Assembly (NCBI RefSeq): GCF_946479605.1
Contig: NZ_CAMLGT010000169.1
Span: 1 to 8,424 of the forward strand
Source: an uncultured Lacibacter sp.
GTDB taxonomy: Bacteria; Bacteroidota; Bacteroidia; Chitinophagales; Chitinophagaceae
DNA length: 8,424 nucleotides
Direction: 5' to 3'
This document shows positions 1-6,754 of the stretch, in pieces. The first letter of the stretch is position 1, and every line of letters starts with the position of its first letter. Made by a program: the position numbers and the translations under genes. The notes below the pieces were generated by a model, which worked only from the letters and a program-made list of their open reading frames with translations, did no database searches and had not been told where the DNA came from.

Positions 1-2829
1 ACAGCATTGTCTGATGTTGTAGTTATTGGTTATGGCATTGTGCGAAAAGCAGATGTAACAGGGGCTGTTCAGCGAATTGACCGTGATGACCTGACAAGAG
101 ATAATCCCATCAATATTCTGCAGGCAATGCAAGGTAAGCTTGCGGGTGTAAACGTAACACAAAACGATGGCGCTCCCGGAGCCGGCCTCAGTATTCGTGT
201 ACGTGGCTCCAATTCATTTCTTGGTGGTACTGAGCCGCTTTATGTAATTGATGGCGTTCCTTTCAACAACAGCAACAGCGGATCAACGCCATCCTCCATT
301 GGTGAAGATGAAAAACAAACCATCAACGTGTTATCGTTTCTTAATCCGAACGATATTGAATCGATCGATATTTTGAAAGATGCATCTGCTACAGCTATTT
401 ACGGATCGAGGGGTGCTAACGGCGTTGTACTGATCACTACACGTAAAGGACGAACAGGAAAAGACAGGGTAGAGCTTTCTGTAAACTTCGGTATTGCTGA
501 AGTTTCGAAACGATTGAACATGTTGAAACCTTATGATTTTGCGAAATACCAAAATCTGTCTTACCAGAATTCGAATATTTATGATGGAACAACTTACACG
601 TTACCCTATACCAATCTTGAGCTGGATTCATTGCTGACTGATCGTACAAACTGGCAGGATGCTATTTTCAGAAGGGGATTGTTTCAGCAGTATGGTGTGA
701 ATGTTTCCGGCGCATCGGAGTCGGGCAGTCACAGTCTTTCGTTAAACTATCTTAACCAGGAAGGCACTATCATTAATTCGGGGTATCAAAAAATCGGGTT
801 AAGTTTTAATCTGAACCGGAATATTGCAAAAGTGTTCCGTATCGGCACCAGCACCACTGTATCGAACTCGACCACCAATGGTGTTAAAACCGGCACAGAT
901 AAATCGGATGCGGCAAGTGCAGGTGTTATTCGTTCTGCACTCACATTTCCCCCAACTATTCGAACAGAAGAAGAGTTTGATGGAAGCGGCGAAGGCTTTT
1001 TTATTACGAACCCTGTTATTTATTCAAGAGATGTGTTGAATAAAGTGACTGGCGTAAATATATTTTCGTCTAACTATGCAGAACTTACGTTGTTTAAAGA
1101 TTTTAAGCTGAGACAGAACCTTGGGTTTAATTATGGTTCTAATACAAGAGATCAATATTATCCACGAAGTGTGTATGAAGGGTTTAGTGTAAAAGGATGG
1201 GGGCTGAAGTCGGATAACTTATGGACAAGTCTTGTATCTGAAAGCATTCTTACCTACAACAAAAAGAAAGGTGCACATAGTATTAATGTTACCGGTGCAT
1301 CTACTTTTGAACGTACCAACGGGCAATCAAAAAGAGCAGAAGCAAAATCGTTTCCGAATGATCTGTTGAAGAATGAAAATCTTCAATCGGCTGAACAGAT
1401 ATTGCCAATCATCAACAACCGCTATCAATCAACGCTTGTTTCGTTTCTTGGCCGTGTAAATTATGGGTTTGATGACAAGTATTTACTTACGCTTTCTTAT
1501 CGCCAGGATGGATCGAGCAAGTTTGGTAAAAACAATAAATGGGCAGGTTTTCCGTCAGCAGGTTTTGCCTGGAAAATACATAACGAATCTTTTTTGCAAC
1601 GTTCAAATGTTATCAATAACCTCATCTTTCGTTTAAGTTACGGCCAAACAGGTAACCAGGGTATTGGGTCGTATGCATCACTTTCAAAACTGGCTGTTTA
1701 TAATTATCCTTTTAATGGCTCTTTACAAACAGGGCTTGCAGATGATGTGTATGCAGGACCAGCAAATGCTGCATTAAAATGGGAAACAACCAGTGCTTAT
1801 AATACGGGTATTGACCTGGGATTATTCAATAGTCGTTTGGTATTGCATGCAGATGTGTATCTGAAAAGAACAAACAATTTGTTACAATACATCACAACTC
1901 CTGCTTCAACAGGCTTTCAGCGCCAGTTGCGTAACTCAGGCTCGGTGGAAAATAAAGGACTTGAAGTTTCTCTCGAAGGGGTTATTGTAAAGAAAGCTGC
2001 CTTCCAATGGAAATCGCTGTTTAATATTTCCTTTAACCGCAATAAAATAATCAGCCTTGGTGGCGATGTTAAAGAACAATATGCAAGTAATATTTCCACC
2101 CGTGATGCACCGTTTATTCAAATAGCCGGTCAACCAATTGGTGCATTGTACGGTTATGTGGAAGATGGTTATTTTGATAATGAAGCCGAGGTAAGAAGTT
2201 CGCTGGTATATGCTAATCAGCCCGATGCGATCATCCGTAGAATGGTAGGTGAGATTAAGTACAAAAACCTGGACAGTGATCCTTCTTCCATCTCCATCAG
2301 CGACCGTACCATCATCGGCAATGTAAACCCGGATTACACATTTGGCTTTACCAATAATTTCAGCTACAAGAATTTCGACCTGAGTATATTCATTAATGGT
2401 GTGCAGGGTAATGATATTGTAAACATGAACAATGTGTTCAATGGTAATATCGGAAGCTCTAAAAACATCAGCGATGCTATGCTGGCCGGCGCATGGGCGC
2501 AGGGCAAGGATAATGCTGCTGCTACAGAGCCAAAAGCAATCCGTCAGTTTTGGCGTACCATGCTTTTTTCAAGACGATTTATTGAAGATGGAAGTTTTGT
2601 ACGGATCAAGAATATTACACTTGGATATACGCTTCCAAAAACAATTATTAAAGGCATCAGTTCTATCCGTATGTCTGCCGGTGTAAATAACCTGTATACG
2701 TTTACGAAGTATTCAGGTTTCGATCCGGAAATAAACAGTTACGGCGATAATCCTGCATTGTTTGGTGTTGATCTTGGCGGTTATCCCAATTCAAGAACGT
2801 TCAACTTTACTCTCCGTTGCGGATTTTAA
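1..2829 (+). CDS. SusC-type TonB-dependent outer-membrane transporter (5' partial)
   Basis: Outer-membrane beta-barrel of the SusC/RagA family, which imports oligosaccharides into the periplasm using TonB energy and pairs with a SusD lid. The frame is open from base 1 to the TAA at 2827-2829, giving 942 visible codons. The in-frame TTG at 7 is not a plausible start because the reading frame continues upstream and the family normally has about 100 more N-terminal residues (signal peptide plus carboxypeptidase-D-like domain). Visible residues 5-12 (DVVVIGYG) are the usual junction before the plug and may include the TonB box. The plug follows (about 20-155), with LAGVNV, IRVRGSNS, PLYVIDGVP and the hallmark DILKDASATAIYGSRGANGV. 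The rest is barrel, including GVQGNDIVN and GVNNLYTFTKYSGFDPE, and ends in a terminal Phe as expected for an outer-membrane insertion signal. No internal break is seen. The polysaccharide specificity comes from the neighbouring GH26, not from this protein itself. Confidence 0.96.
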   Translation, partial: TALSDVVVIGYGIVRKADVTGAVQRIDRDDLTRDNPINILQAMQGKLAGVNVTQNDGAPGAGLSIRVRGSNSFLGGTEPLYVIDGVPFNNSNSGSTPSSIGEDEKQTINVLSFLNPNDIESIDILKDASATAIYGSRGANGVVLITTRKGRTGKDRVELSVNFGIAEVSKRLNMLKPYDFAKYQNLSYQNSNIYDGTTYTLPYTNLELDSLLTDRTNWQDAIFRRGLFQQYGVNVSGASESGSHSLSLNYLNQEGTIINSGYQKIGLSFNLNRNIAKVFRIGTSTTVSNSTTNGVKTGTDKSDAASAGVIRSALTFPPTIRTEEEFDGSGEGFFITNPVIYSRDVLNKVTGVNIFSSNYAELTLFKDFKLRQNLGFNYGSNTRDQYYPRSVYEGFSVKGWGLKSDNLWTSLVSESILTYNKKKGAHSINVTGASTFERTNGQSKRAEAKSFPNDLLKNENLQSAEQILPIINNRYQSTLVSFLGRVNYGFDDKYLLTLSYRQDGSSKFGKNNKWAGFPSAGFAWKIHNESFLQRSNVINNLIFRLSYGQTGNQGIGSYASLSKLAVYNYPFNGSLQTGLADDVYAGPANAALKWETTSAYNTGIDLGLFNSRLVLHADVYLKRTNNLLQYITTPASTGFQRQLRNSGSVENKGLEVSLEGVIVKKAAFQWKSLFNISFNRNKIISLGGDVKEQYASNISTRDAPFIQIAGQPIGALYGYVEDGYFDNEAEVRSSLVYANQPDAIIRRMVGEIKYKNLDSDPSSISISDRTIIGNVNPDYTFGFTNNFSYKNFDLSIFINGVQGNDIVNMNNVFNGNIGSSKNISDAMLAGAWAQGKDNAAATEPKAIRQFWRTMLFSRRFIEDGSFVRIKNITLGYTLPKTIIKGISSIRMSAGVNNLYTFTKYSGFDPEINSYGDNPALFGVDLGGYPNSRTFNFTLRCGF

Positions 2830-2840
2830 CATTGCTTCAC

Positions 2841-2924
2841 ATGAAAATCTTATTTATGCTGTCATATAAACGATTACTTCAACTGTTCATTATTACAAGT
2901 GTTGCATTGTATGCTACATCCTGT
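2841..2924 (+). other. Lipoprotein signal peptide of the SusD protein
   Basis: Codons 1-28 encode a basic start (YKRLL), a hydrophobic core and an A-T-S-C lipobox with Cys28 at 2922-2924. This is followed by KKALEEK, placing lysines at +2 and +3 and acidic residues at +6 and +7. In Bacteroidota, charged residues just after the acylated Cys act as a surface-export signal; applying that here is inference. Confidence 0.85.
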
Positions 2925-4475
2925 AAAAAAGCGTTGGAAGAAAAGCCCTACTCATTTCTGTCGCCTTCAAACTTTTATAAAAATGAGAGCGATGCAAAAA
3001 CTGCAATCAACGGCGTATACAATGCATTGTACACATACGACCTGTACCTGCAACCGATGTGGAATCTTACGGTGCTTGATGATGATCATGTATCAGGTGT
3101 CGATTGGTTTCTTGGTACTTCAGGTGCAGGTAATCCGCAAGGCTATTGGGGTGTTAACGGTCCATGGGTTGGTTGCTACACCATTATTGCAAGGGCAAAT
3201 ACAGTGTTAGAGAATGTTGCACAAATTGAAACAGGTATTGATGCGGAAGTTAAAACAAGAATTTTAGGTGAAGCTTACTACTTGCGTGCATGGGCTTATT
3301 TTCAATTGGTACAATTGTATGGCGGTGTACCCGTTCGTTTAAAATCATTGTCGGAAGATGCGAATGCAAATGTGCCACGAGCTTCAGTAAAAGAAGTGTA
3401 TAAAGTAATTATTGATGATTTGAAGCTTGCTGAAACAATGCTGTTTCCGGCTGGTCATGCAAAAGCAGGCGAGCCAGGCCATGCTACACGTGGCTTAGCA
3501 AAAGGATTATTAGCGAAGACTTACCTCACCATGGCTTCCGGCTCTTTGGCCAGTGCCAATGTAGTTGTGCGTGGCGGAACAGATAATGGGTATTATACGC
3601 ATGCAAAAAATGTTGTTGCGGGTTTAGAGGGGCTCGACAGTAAATTATATTTTGAACTGGCGAGGGACAAAGCAATGGAAGTGATCAGTAGTGGTGAATA
3701 TTCATTGTTTACAAGCTGGAAAGAGCTTTGGAGTAAAGCAGGACGCAATAAGCAGGAAAATATGTGGCAATTACAATCACTTGCAGGAACGCAGTTTGTA
3801 AACAACCTCAGTATTTATTTCTCTGCTTATTCAACATTTGGAAGAGGGGCTGTTTGGGTAACCAATAATCATTATATGGATTATGAAGATGCTGATAAAC
3901 GGGTACTCGATGGCATTTCGCATAACTATTCCACCAATACCGGTGTAAGGTATTATTACCCTTCGTGGCAGGAGGCGCTTTACAAAGTAGTAGGAGGTGT
4001 TACTTATGCAAATAACGGTACTACTGATAATCGTGCTTATGTAATTAAGTATGCTGATGTAAATGACCCGACTGTTGCAAACAGCGATGCTTTTTATCCT
4101 TTGATGCGTTATGCAGAAGTTTTATTGATTTATGCTGAGGCAGCGAATGAAGCAAATGATGGCCCAACTACTGAAGCTTACACACAGCTCAATGCTGTTC
4201 GTAGCAGAGCGTCTGCCACTGCTGCACCTGCCGGAATGAACCGTGAACAGTTCCGCAGTTTTGTGATTGCTGAACGTGCAAGAGAATTTTCTTTGGAAGG
4301 CGTCCGTCGTTTTGATCTGATGCGCTGGGGAATTTATCTGCAGGTGATGAATAAAATATCAGCAGGCCAAAATAATATATCGAAGGTAAGAAGCCTGCGT
4401 AACCTTTTATTGCCAATTCCTTTAACAGAATTAAATTCTAATTCAGCTATTACCGGAAACAATCCCGGCTGGTAA
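2841..4475 (+). CDS. SusD/RagB-family nutrient-binding outer-membrane lipoprotein
   Basis: Surface lipoprotein that caps the SusC barrel and captures glycan; 544 aa from the chosen start, a normal SusD length. I chose ATG 2841, 11 bases after the susC stop, because it leaves a good signal peptide (LLQLFIITSVALYATS) with the lipobox Cys at residue 28. The frame is open back to TTG 2817, overlapping susC, and ATG 2856 would also give a usable signal. Family landmarks: EEKPYSFLSPSNFYKNESDA near the N-terminus (about 33-52), ILGEAYYLRAWAYFQLVQLYGGVP (about 141-164, a SusD TPR-like helix), LMRYAEVLLIYAEAANE (about 421-437), ERAREFSLEGVRRFDLMRWG (about 478-497) and the C-terminal LLPIPLTELNSNSAITGNNPGW. 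It is almost certainly co-transcribed with the SusC gene. Aromatic residues between about 70 and 110 (WN, DWF, YWG, PWV) are candidates for sugar stacking, but this is inference. Confidence 0.96.
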   Translation: MKILFMLSYKRLLQLFIITSVALYATSCKKALEEKPYSFLSPSNFYKNESDAKTAINGVYNALYTYDLYLQPMWNLTVLDDDHVSGVDWFLGTSGAGNPQGYWGVNGPWVGCYTIIARANTVLENVAQIETGIDAEVKTRILGEAYYLRAWAYFQLVQLYGGVPVRLKSLSEDANANVPRASVKEVYKVIIDDLKLAETMLFPAGHAKAGEPGHATRGLAKGLLAKTYLTMASGSLASANVVVRGGTDNGYYTHAKNVVAGLEGLDSKLYFELARDKAMEVISSGEYSLFTSWKELWSKAGRNKQENMWQLQSLAGTQFVNNLSIYFSAYSTFGRGAVWVTNNHYMDYEDADKRVLDGISHNYSTNTGVRYYYPSWQEALYKVVGGVTYANNGTTDNRAYVIKYADVNDPTVANSDAFYPLMRYAEVLLIYAEAANEANDGPTTEAYTQLNAVRSRASATAAPAGMNREQFRSFVIAERAREFSLEGVRRFDLMRWGIYLQVMNKISAGQNNISKVRSLRNLLLPIPLTELNSNSAITGNNPGW

Positions 4476-4509
4476 ACTTCTTTCATCAACAAGCATTTAA
4501 TTTTTTTGT
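4476..4509 (+). promoter_or_regulatory. AT-rich leader of the IPT/TIG lipoprotein gene, no Shine-Dalgarno
   Basis: The 34-base spacer between the susD stop and ATG 4510 ends in a T-rich run (about 4497-4507) and contains no GGAGG-like motif at the proper distance. This is the usual translation-initiation context in Bacteroidota, where ribosomes rely on AT-rich unstructured leaders. I see no TAnnTTTG -7 element of the Bacteroidota type, so an internal promoter is not supported. Confidence 0.45.
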
Positions 4510-4590
4510 ATGACGAAAAATAAATTCACTCAAACAAATACAGCAGCTATCATCCTGGTTTTGATTGTATCACTTTCGTTATCTTCCTGT
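4510..4590 (+). other. Lipoprotein signal peptide of the IPT/TIG protein
   Basis: Codons 1-27 give a lysine-containing N-region (TKNKF), a hydrophobic stretch and an L-S-S-C lipobox with Cys27 at 4588-4590. The next residues are KKAKTGEDK. The 14 bases around the Cys codon (4585-4598) are identical to 2919-2932 in the SusD gene, so both lipoproteins share the CKKA start of the mature chain. Confidence 0.85.
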
Positions 4591-5568
4591 AAAAAAGCAA
4601 AAACGGGCGAAGATAAATCTCAACCGGAAATTTATGCTGTAACCGATTTAACCAACCGCAGTATTCATCAAACTGCGGTTAATTATGGCGATTGGATCAT
4701 TATTAAAGGAAAGAATTTATCTACTACCTATAAAGTAGATTTTAATTCTGTGCTGGCTTCCGATTCGTTGATTTATGCTGATGATACTTCTGTAACTGTA
4801 AAAATTCCTGCTACATTACCTGCGCCTGCCGATAATCCAATTACCGTTACTACAAAATATGGTTCAGCAACGTATAATTTCAAAATATTGCAACCTGCTC
4901 CGGTTATCACTTCATTTGATCCGGGAGCTGGCCCTTCGGGGCAGGAAGTGACCATCAAGGGAAGTTATTTTGGTGGTGTTAGCAGTGTTAAGTTCGATGA
5001 TCTTGATGCAACCATTATTTCAAATACAAAGGAAGAAATAAAAGTAACAGTACCAGCCGGTGTAACGGTCGCTTATATTTATGTAACAACCGGAAGCGGC
5101 ACCGTTAGATCTGCTTTGCGTTATGGTTTGAAGTATGAAGTGTTTACCAATGCACTTACTGCAGGCTGGACGTATAGTCCTTCTTCTGCCAACGTAACCT
5201 ACAACGCAACAATTACCGATACAGTTAAACGGGGAACCAATTCGCTGCGTATTGATTTTAAGGGATCATTTTCATACCTGCGTCTCGTTAAAACCGGAGG
5301 TATGAGTGCATCGGGATACCAGGGAATTAAATTTTCAATGTATGCTCCTGCGAGTTTTCTCGATAAAAAAGTAAGGATCTATATGAATGGATCCACAACA
5401 GCAACGTATACAATTACCGTAACAAAAATTAATGAGTGGATTGATTACGAGTTGCCATTTGTAAATTTTGGTAATCCTGCAACTATTACACAGATTATAT
5501 TTAATGAGTTTAGCGGAACGGCCGGATTACCCCGCCAGATTTATGTAGATGATCTGGGGCTTTATTAA
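4510..5568 (+). CDS. IPT/TIG surface glycan-binding lipoprotein (SusE/F-position SGBP)
   Basis: Predicted outer-membrane lipoprotein of 352 aa in the position usually held by the surface glycan-binding protein that follows susCD. ATG 4510 gives a signal peptide (about 12-26, IILVLIVSLSLSS) and lipobox Cys27 followed by KKA. Two immunoglobulin-like IPT/TIG repeats follow. The first is about 39-127 (GDWIIIKGKNLSTTYKVDFN, ITVTTKYGSATYNF). The second is about 130-207 (PVITSFDPGAGPSGQEVTIKG, SVKFDDLDATI, VTTGSGTVRS). The C-terminal part, about 211-352, looks like a beta-sandwich carbohydrate-binding domain: ALTAGW, then VKRGTNSLRIDFKGSF, SGYQGIKFSMYAP, EWIDYELPF and the terminal IYVDDLGLY. It has no catalytic motif. 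In studied PULs such proteins hold long chains at the surface through their last domain while the IPT repeats act as a stalk. Mannan as ligand is inferred from the adjacent GH26. A role other than binding cannot be excluded. Confidence 0.9.
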   Translation: MTKNKFTQTNTAAIILVLIVSLSLSSCKKAKTGEDKSQPEIYAVTDLTNRSIHQTAVNYGDWIIIKGKNLSTTYKVDFNSVLASDSLIYADDTSVTVKIPATLPAPADNPITVTTKYGSATYNFKILQPAPVITSFDPGAGPSGQEVTIKGSYFGGVSSVKFDDLDATIISNTKEEIKVTVPAGVTVAYIYVTTGSGTVRSALRYGLKYEVFTNALTAGWTYSPSSANVTYNATITDTVKRGTNSLRIDFKGSFSYLRLVKTGGMSASGYQGIKFSMYAPASFLDKKVRIYMNGSTTATYTITVTKINEWIDYELPFVNFGNPATITQIIFNEFSGTAGLPRQIYVDDLGLY

Positions 5569-5611
5569 ACGGGGAATGATTAACTGATGATTTTATAAAA
5601 CTGTTTGATTG
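5569..5611 (+). other. Spacer before the GH26 gene
   Basis: A 43-base AT-rich spacer between the IPT/TIG gene stop and ATG 5612. It holds no Shine-Dalgarno sequence, no stem-loop followed by a T-run and no clear Bacteroidota promoter: TTTG at 5604-5607 lacks the TA expected four bases upstream. Read-through from the upstream genes is the simplest view. Confidence 0.5.
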
Positions 5612-5686
5612 ATGTGTAATTGCAGAATAGGCATCTTGTTTCTGATAGTCGTTTTTGGAGCATTAAAACATACAACCGCACAATCG
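5612..5686 (+). other. Signal peptide of the GH26 enzyme, type I or lipoprotein unclear
   Basis: The first 25 codons encode a hydrophobic segment ending H-T-T-A-Q-S-C. Cleavage after TTA would leave a mature Gln, a common type I pattern in Bacteroidota. The Cys at residue 26 comes two residues later, but A-Q-S before it is a poor lipobox because Gln is unusual at -2. I favour a soluble periplasmic enzyme, with moderate certainty. Confidence 0.6.
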
Positions 5687-6742
5687 TGTTCCGATGTGGC
5701 AGCAACGGCTGCAACAAAAAAGTTGTATCAGAAATTATATGCCTTGCAACAGCAACAGATTATTTTTGGTCACCAGGATGCATTGGCTTATGGGGTAGGT
5801 AGAAAAAATGCAGCCGGTAACAGTGATATAAAAATGGTTACTGGCGATAATCCCGGTATGTATGGTTGGGATATTGGTCATCTTGAACTCGACTCAACAA
5901 AAAATCTCGACAACGTTTCGTTTTCAAAAATGAAACAATACATACAGCAAGGGTATAAACAGGGATCCGTTATTACAATCAGCTGGCATTTACGCAACCC
6001 GCTTACTGGAGGTTCGGCCTGGGATACAACACACGGAACCGTTACAGCAATACTACCTGGCGGAAGCAAGCATGAGCTTTATAAGACATGGTTAGATCGT
6101 GTTGCTGTGTTTATGAACAGTTTAAAAAACGAAAAGGGTGAAATGATCCCCGTATTATTCCGGCCTTTTCATGAATTAACCGGTAACTGGTTCTGGTGGT
6201 GCAGGAATACAAACAGTACCGATGAGTTTAAAGAGCTCTGGATATTTACAGTGGACTATTTACGTCAGAAAAAAAAACTGCATCACCTGCTTTATGTTTA
6301 CAATACAGCCAACTTTAGCAGCGAAGCAGAATTTCTGGAGCGCTATCCCGGTGATGCTTATGTTGATGTGCTGAGTTTTGATCAATATCAGCATGAAGCA
6401 AAAGAGCAGAAAACAGCATTCATACAATCCATGCGAACAAAACTTTCTATGCTGTCTGCAATTGCTGCAACAAAGAATAAGCTGGCGGCCCTGGCAGAAA
6501 CAGGATTTGAATCTGTACCGGACGATGCCTGGTGGACGGGCACGTTGTGGCCTGTGTTAAAAGGCTTTTCCCTTTCCTATGTTTTGGTTTGGCGTAATCA
6601 CGGGTATATGCCTTCAACAAAAAAAATGCATTACTATGCACCATACAACGGGCAGCGATCGGCTGAAGACTTCAGGAAGTTTTATCGTAATCCGAAATTA
6701 TTGTTTGAGAAAAAACTGAAAACAAAACAACTGTACAATTAA
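5612..6742 (+). CDS. Glycoside hydrolase family 26 endo-beta-1,4-mannanase, exported
   Basis: Retaining hydrolase that cuts beta-1,4-mannosidic bonds in mannan, glucomannan or galactomannan; 376 aa, a single-domain GH26 with no added binding module. ATG 5612 was preferred to the TTG just before it. An N-terminal signal peptide (about 1-24, IGILFLIVVFGALKHTTA) sends it out of the cytoplasm. GH26 landmarks: IIFGHQDALAYG (about 50-61), MYGWDIGHLE (83-92), SWHLRNP with His126, and RPFHELTGNWFWW (184-196) with acid/base Glu188 preceded by His187 and followed by Trp193. DVLSFDQYQ includes Tyr259, ALAETGFE carries nucleophile Glu296, and VWRNH includes Trp327. The two glutamates are 108 residues apart, matching Glu212 and Glu320 as I recall them for Cellvibrio japonicus Man26A. 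Members with beta-1,3-xylanase or lichenase activity exist in GH26, but mannanase is the usual activity in Bacteroidota PULs. The symporter gene starts only 12 bases after its stop, supporting an operon. Confidence 0.93.
   Translation: MCNCRIGILFLIVVFGALKHTTAQSCSDVAATAATKKLYQKLYALQQQQIIFGHQDALAYGVGRKNAAGNSDIKMVTGDNPGMYGWDIGHLELDSTKNLDNVSFSKMKQYIQQGYKQGSVITISWHLRNPLTGGSAWDTTHGTVTAILPGGSKHELYKTWLDRVAVFMNSLKNEKGEMIPVLFRPFHELTGNWFWWCRNTNSTDEFKELWIFTVDYLRQKKKLHHLLYVYNTANFSSEAEFLERYPGDAYVDVLSFDQYQHEAKEQKTAFIQSMRTKLSMLSAIAATKNKLAALAETGFESVPDDAWWTGTLWPVLKGFSLSYVLVWRNHGYMPSTKKMHYYAPYNGQRSAEDFRKFYRNPKLLFEKKLKTKQLYN
6269..6277 (+). repeat. A9 homopolymer inside the GH26 gene
   Basis: Nine consecutive A bases encode the three lysines of QKKKL. 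The GH26 frame stays intact on both sides, with the catalytic acid/base upstream and the nucleophile downstream, so the run length shown is consistent with a functional gene. Confidence 0.9.
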
Positions 6743-6754
6743 TTCAAGTACTTC

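Noticed and set aside
7..9. TTG as the start codon of susC
   Set aside because: The frame is open to base 1 and the family requires a signal peptide and N-terminal domain that would lie upstream of the window.
331..649. Two overlapping - strand open frames of about 70 codons in the susC region
   Set aside because: They run opposite to the strongly conserved TonB plug coding sequence and show no protein features of their own.
2432..2686. An 84-codon + strand open frame within susC
   Set aside because: It overlaps conserved barrel sequence in the SusC frame and resembles no known protein.
4476..5611. Internal promoters in the spacers before the IPT/TIG and GH26 genes
   Set aside because: TTTG strings occur, but none has the TA four bases upstream expected of the Bacteroidota TAnnTTTG element together with a -33 TTTG at correct spacing.
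6743..6754. Terminator or regulatory element between the GH26 and symporter genes
   Set aside because: Only 12 bases are available; the short AAGTACTT palindrome is too small to form a terminator and has no T-run.
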